DNA of 44,157 nt, from the NCBI RefSeq assembly GCF_002419815.1, contig NZ_DIGV01000007.1:8335-52491 (forward strand), in the 5' to 3' direction. The notes beneath the pieces are model-generated. The model made no database searches. It was not told the origin of the DNA and was given only the letters and a program-made list of their open reading frames with translations. The position numbers were made by a program, and so were the translations under genes. The DNA comes from Brevundimonas sp. UBA5713. GTDB lineage: Bacteria; Pseudomonadota; Alphaproteobacteria; Caulobacterales; Caulobacteraceae. Every line of letters begins with the position of its first letter. The stretch's first letter is position 1. Of the stretch, positions 42,739 to 44,157 are shown piece after piece.

Positions 42739-44157
42739 CACCCGAGCAGAGCACGCCAAGGCACACCGGCTGAAAAGGCTGCGCCACGAGGGGCTGAAAC
42801 CGCCGGTGCAGGCCGGCGACGGCCCTGTGCCCAATGCCGTGGTGGACTGTGGCTGGGGCCGGTTACTGTTCGCACAGACGTTTCGGACCAGCACGCCGCT
42901 GGTCGAGGCGTTGAGAGCCGAAGGACCGGACCGGCGCGACATCGCCTTCTATGTGCGCAACCCACATGTGCTGCTGGCCTCGGCACCGCAGGAACTGTTT
43001 CTGGACCCGTCGCACACCTATCGGCTGGACCTGTCCACCTATAAGGCCGGACGCCGCCAGCCGCGCGGCTTTGTCGTGCGTCGCCTGACCAATGAGGCCG
43101 ACACCCAGGCCATCAATGACATCTATGCCAAGCGCAAGATGGTGCCGGTGGACCCCATCTTTCTGTGGGACCACCGCGACGATCGTACCCTGACCTATTT
43201 CGTGGCCGAGGATTCCGTGACCGGAGCGGTGATCGGCACGGTGACAGGGGTGAACCACCACCGCGCCTTTGATGATCCGGAATGCGGGTCGTCACTGTGG
43301 TGTCTGGCCGTCGATCCGCAGGCGACCCAGCCGGGCATTGGCGAGGCGCTGGTGCGGCGTCTGGCCGAGCATTTCGCCACGCAGGGCCTGAGCTATATGG
43401 ACCTGTCGGTGATGCACGATAACCGGCAGGCCATCGCCCTTTATGAAAAGCTGGGCTTTCGACGCCTGCCCTTCTTTGGCGTGAAGCGCAAAAACCCGAT
43501 CAACGAGGCCCTGTTCGTCGGCCCCACCGATGCGCACGACCTCAATCCCTATGCCCGTATTATCGTCGACGAGGCCCGCCGTCGGGGCATTCATGCGGAC
43601 ATCATAGACGCCGAGGGCGGCCTGTTCCGGCTGACGTGGGGCGGCCGCTCGATCCGCTGCCGCGAGAGCCTGTCGGAGCTGACGTCTGCTGTCGCGCTCA
43701 GCATCTGTGACGACAAGCGCATGACCCGCCGGATCGTCGAGGCTGCCGGAGTGCGCGTGCCCGCCCGCATCGATGCCGAAGACGAAGACGCCATTGCCTC
43801 CGCTCTGCAAACCTATGGCCAGTTGGTCGTCAAACCCGCGCGCGGCGAACAGGGCAAGGGCGTGGCTGTTGGCCTGCGCTCGATGGATGCCATTCGCGCA
43901 GCCATTGAAACCGCCCGCGCCATCTGTGCCGAGGTGCTGATCGAAGAACAGGTGGAGGGCGAAGACCTGAGGCTGGTCGTCATCGACTACAAGGTTGTGG
44001 CCGCTGCCGTGCGCCGCCCGCCGCAGGTCATCGGCGATGGTCGTTCCACCGTGCGCAGCCTGATCGAATACCAAAGCCGTCGCCGCGCCGCGGCCACCGG
44101 CGGTGAGTCCACCATTCCCATTGATGCCGAGACAGAGCGCACCGTCTCCGAGGCGGG
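42728..44157 (+). CDS. ngg: N-acetylglutaminylglutamine synthetase (3' end beyond window)
   Basis: 476 residues are visible, open at the right edge. Residues about 115-255 are a GNAT acetyltransferase ('AVDPQATQPGIGEALVRRL', 'YEKLGFRRLPFFGVKRKN'). From about residue 325 an ATP-grasp ligase follows ('VVKPARGEQGKGV', 367-379; 'LIEEQVEGEDLRLVVID', 404-420). This GNAT/ATP-grasp fusion is the hallmark of Ngg, which makes N-acetylglutaminylglutamine for AsnO to amidate. ATG 42728 lies inside the asnO end (11-nt overlap), so translation is coupled. Expression is likely raised by high osmolarity, from family knowledge. Confidence 0.93.
   Translation, partial: MASDTRAEHAKAHRLKRLRHEGLKPPVQAGDGPVPNAVVDCGWGRLLFAQTFRTSTPLVEALRAEGPDRRDIAFYVRNPHVLLASAPQELFLDPSHTYRLDLSTYKAGRRQPRGFVVRRLTNEADTQAINDIYAKRKMVPVDPIFLWDHRDDRTLTYFVAEDSVTGAVIGTVTGVNHHRAFDDPECGSSLWCLAVDPQATQPGIGEALVRRLAEHFATQGLSYMDLSVMHDNRQAIALYEKLGFRRLPFFGVKRKNPINEALFVGPTDAHDLNPYARIIVDEARRRGIHADIIDAEGGLFRLTWGGRSIRCRESLSELTSAVALSICDDKRMTRRIVEAAGVRVPARIDAEDEDAIASALQTYGQLVVKPARGEQGKGVAVGLRSMDAIRAAIETARAICAEVLIEEQVEGEDLRLVVIDYKVVAAAVRRPPQVIGDGRSTVRSLIEYQSRRRAAATGGESTIPIDAETERTVSEA

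Noticed and set aside
1..44157. CRISPR arrays, tRNA/rRNA genes, insertion sequences, prophage or toxin-antitoxin pairs
   Set aside because: No regularly spaced repeats, cloverleaf-like genes, transposase or integrase motifs, or paired toxin-antitoxin signatures were seen on either strand.

Overview
The window is a GC-rich (about 60% by eye) alphaproteobacterial chromosome segment. The full cpaA-F/tadBC/pilA set in Caulobacter order, CtrA-like half-site pairs in front of the pilus genes, an NDUFA9-like gene beside uppP and a GST-queG pair all point to Caulobacterales. GC below typical Caulobacter or Brevundimonas would suit an Asticcacaulis-like genome, but that is inference. I see no tRNA, rRNA, CRISPR, insertion sequence or prophage. 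Nearly all genes look like vertically inherited accessory or housekeeping genes.

Region 1-7657 (all minus strand) is a type I secretion/adhesin locus, transcribed tolC -> ABC exporter -> HlyD adaptor -> PAS/LuxR regulator -> large BapA/LapA-type Ig-repeat surface protein, which runs off the left edge. The regulator carries three PAS-like modules, a degenerate receiver domain with Glu at the phospho-acceptor position, and a FixJ/LuxR helix-turn-helix. TTACGT-type repeats lie in front of the adhesin and at the start of tolC. This regulator-plus-adhesin arrangement is the best candidate in the window for an undescribed control system.

Region 7777-24830 is mostly metabolism and envelope: an NTF2-like protein with a FadH-type 2,4-dienoyl-CoA reductase, divergent from a PadR regulator with a perfect operator-like inverted repeat; a metallo-beta-lactamase-fold protein; a Bcr/CflA MFS exporter; an M1 peptidase lipoprotein; an NDUFA9-like protein; UppP; a CDF metal transporter; GST and QueG; an FKBP lipoprotein and threonine ammonia-lyase; two unknown envelope proteins; and a small minus-strand group of a 46-aa membrane protein, RidA and a 68-aa coiled-coil protein.

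Region 24968-36090 is an SRPBCC protein followed by the complete Tad/Flp pilus locus. On the minus strand lie pilA, cpaA, cpaB, cpaC, cpaD, cpaE, cpaF, tadB and tadC. Two TadE-like minor pseudopilins are divergent on the plus strand. A strong terminator separates pilA from cpaA.

Region 36071-44157 holds pabB translationally coupled to a tyrosine-phosphatase-like gene, a six-TM protein with a small winged-helix regulator behind a perfect inverted repeat, AMP nucleosidase (amn), and, divergently, the asnO-ngg pair that makes the osmoprotectant N-acetylglutaminylglutamine amide. The ngg gene is cut by the right edge.
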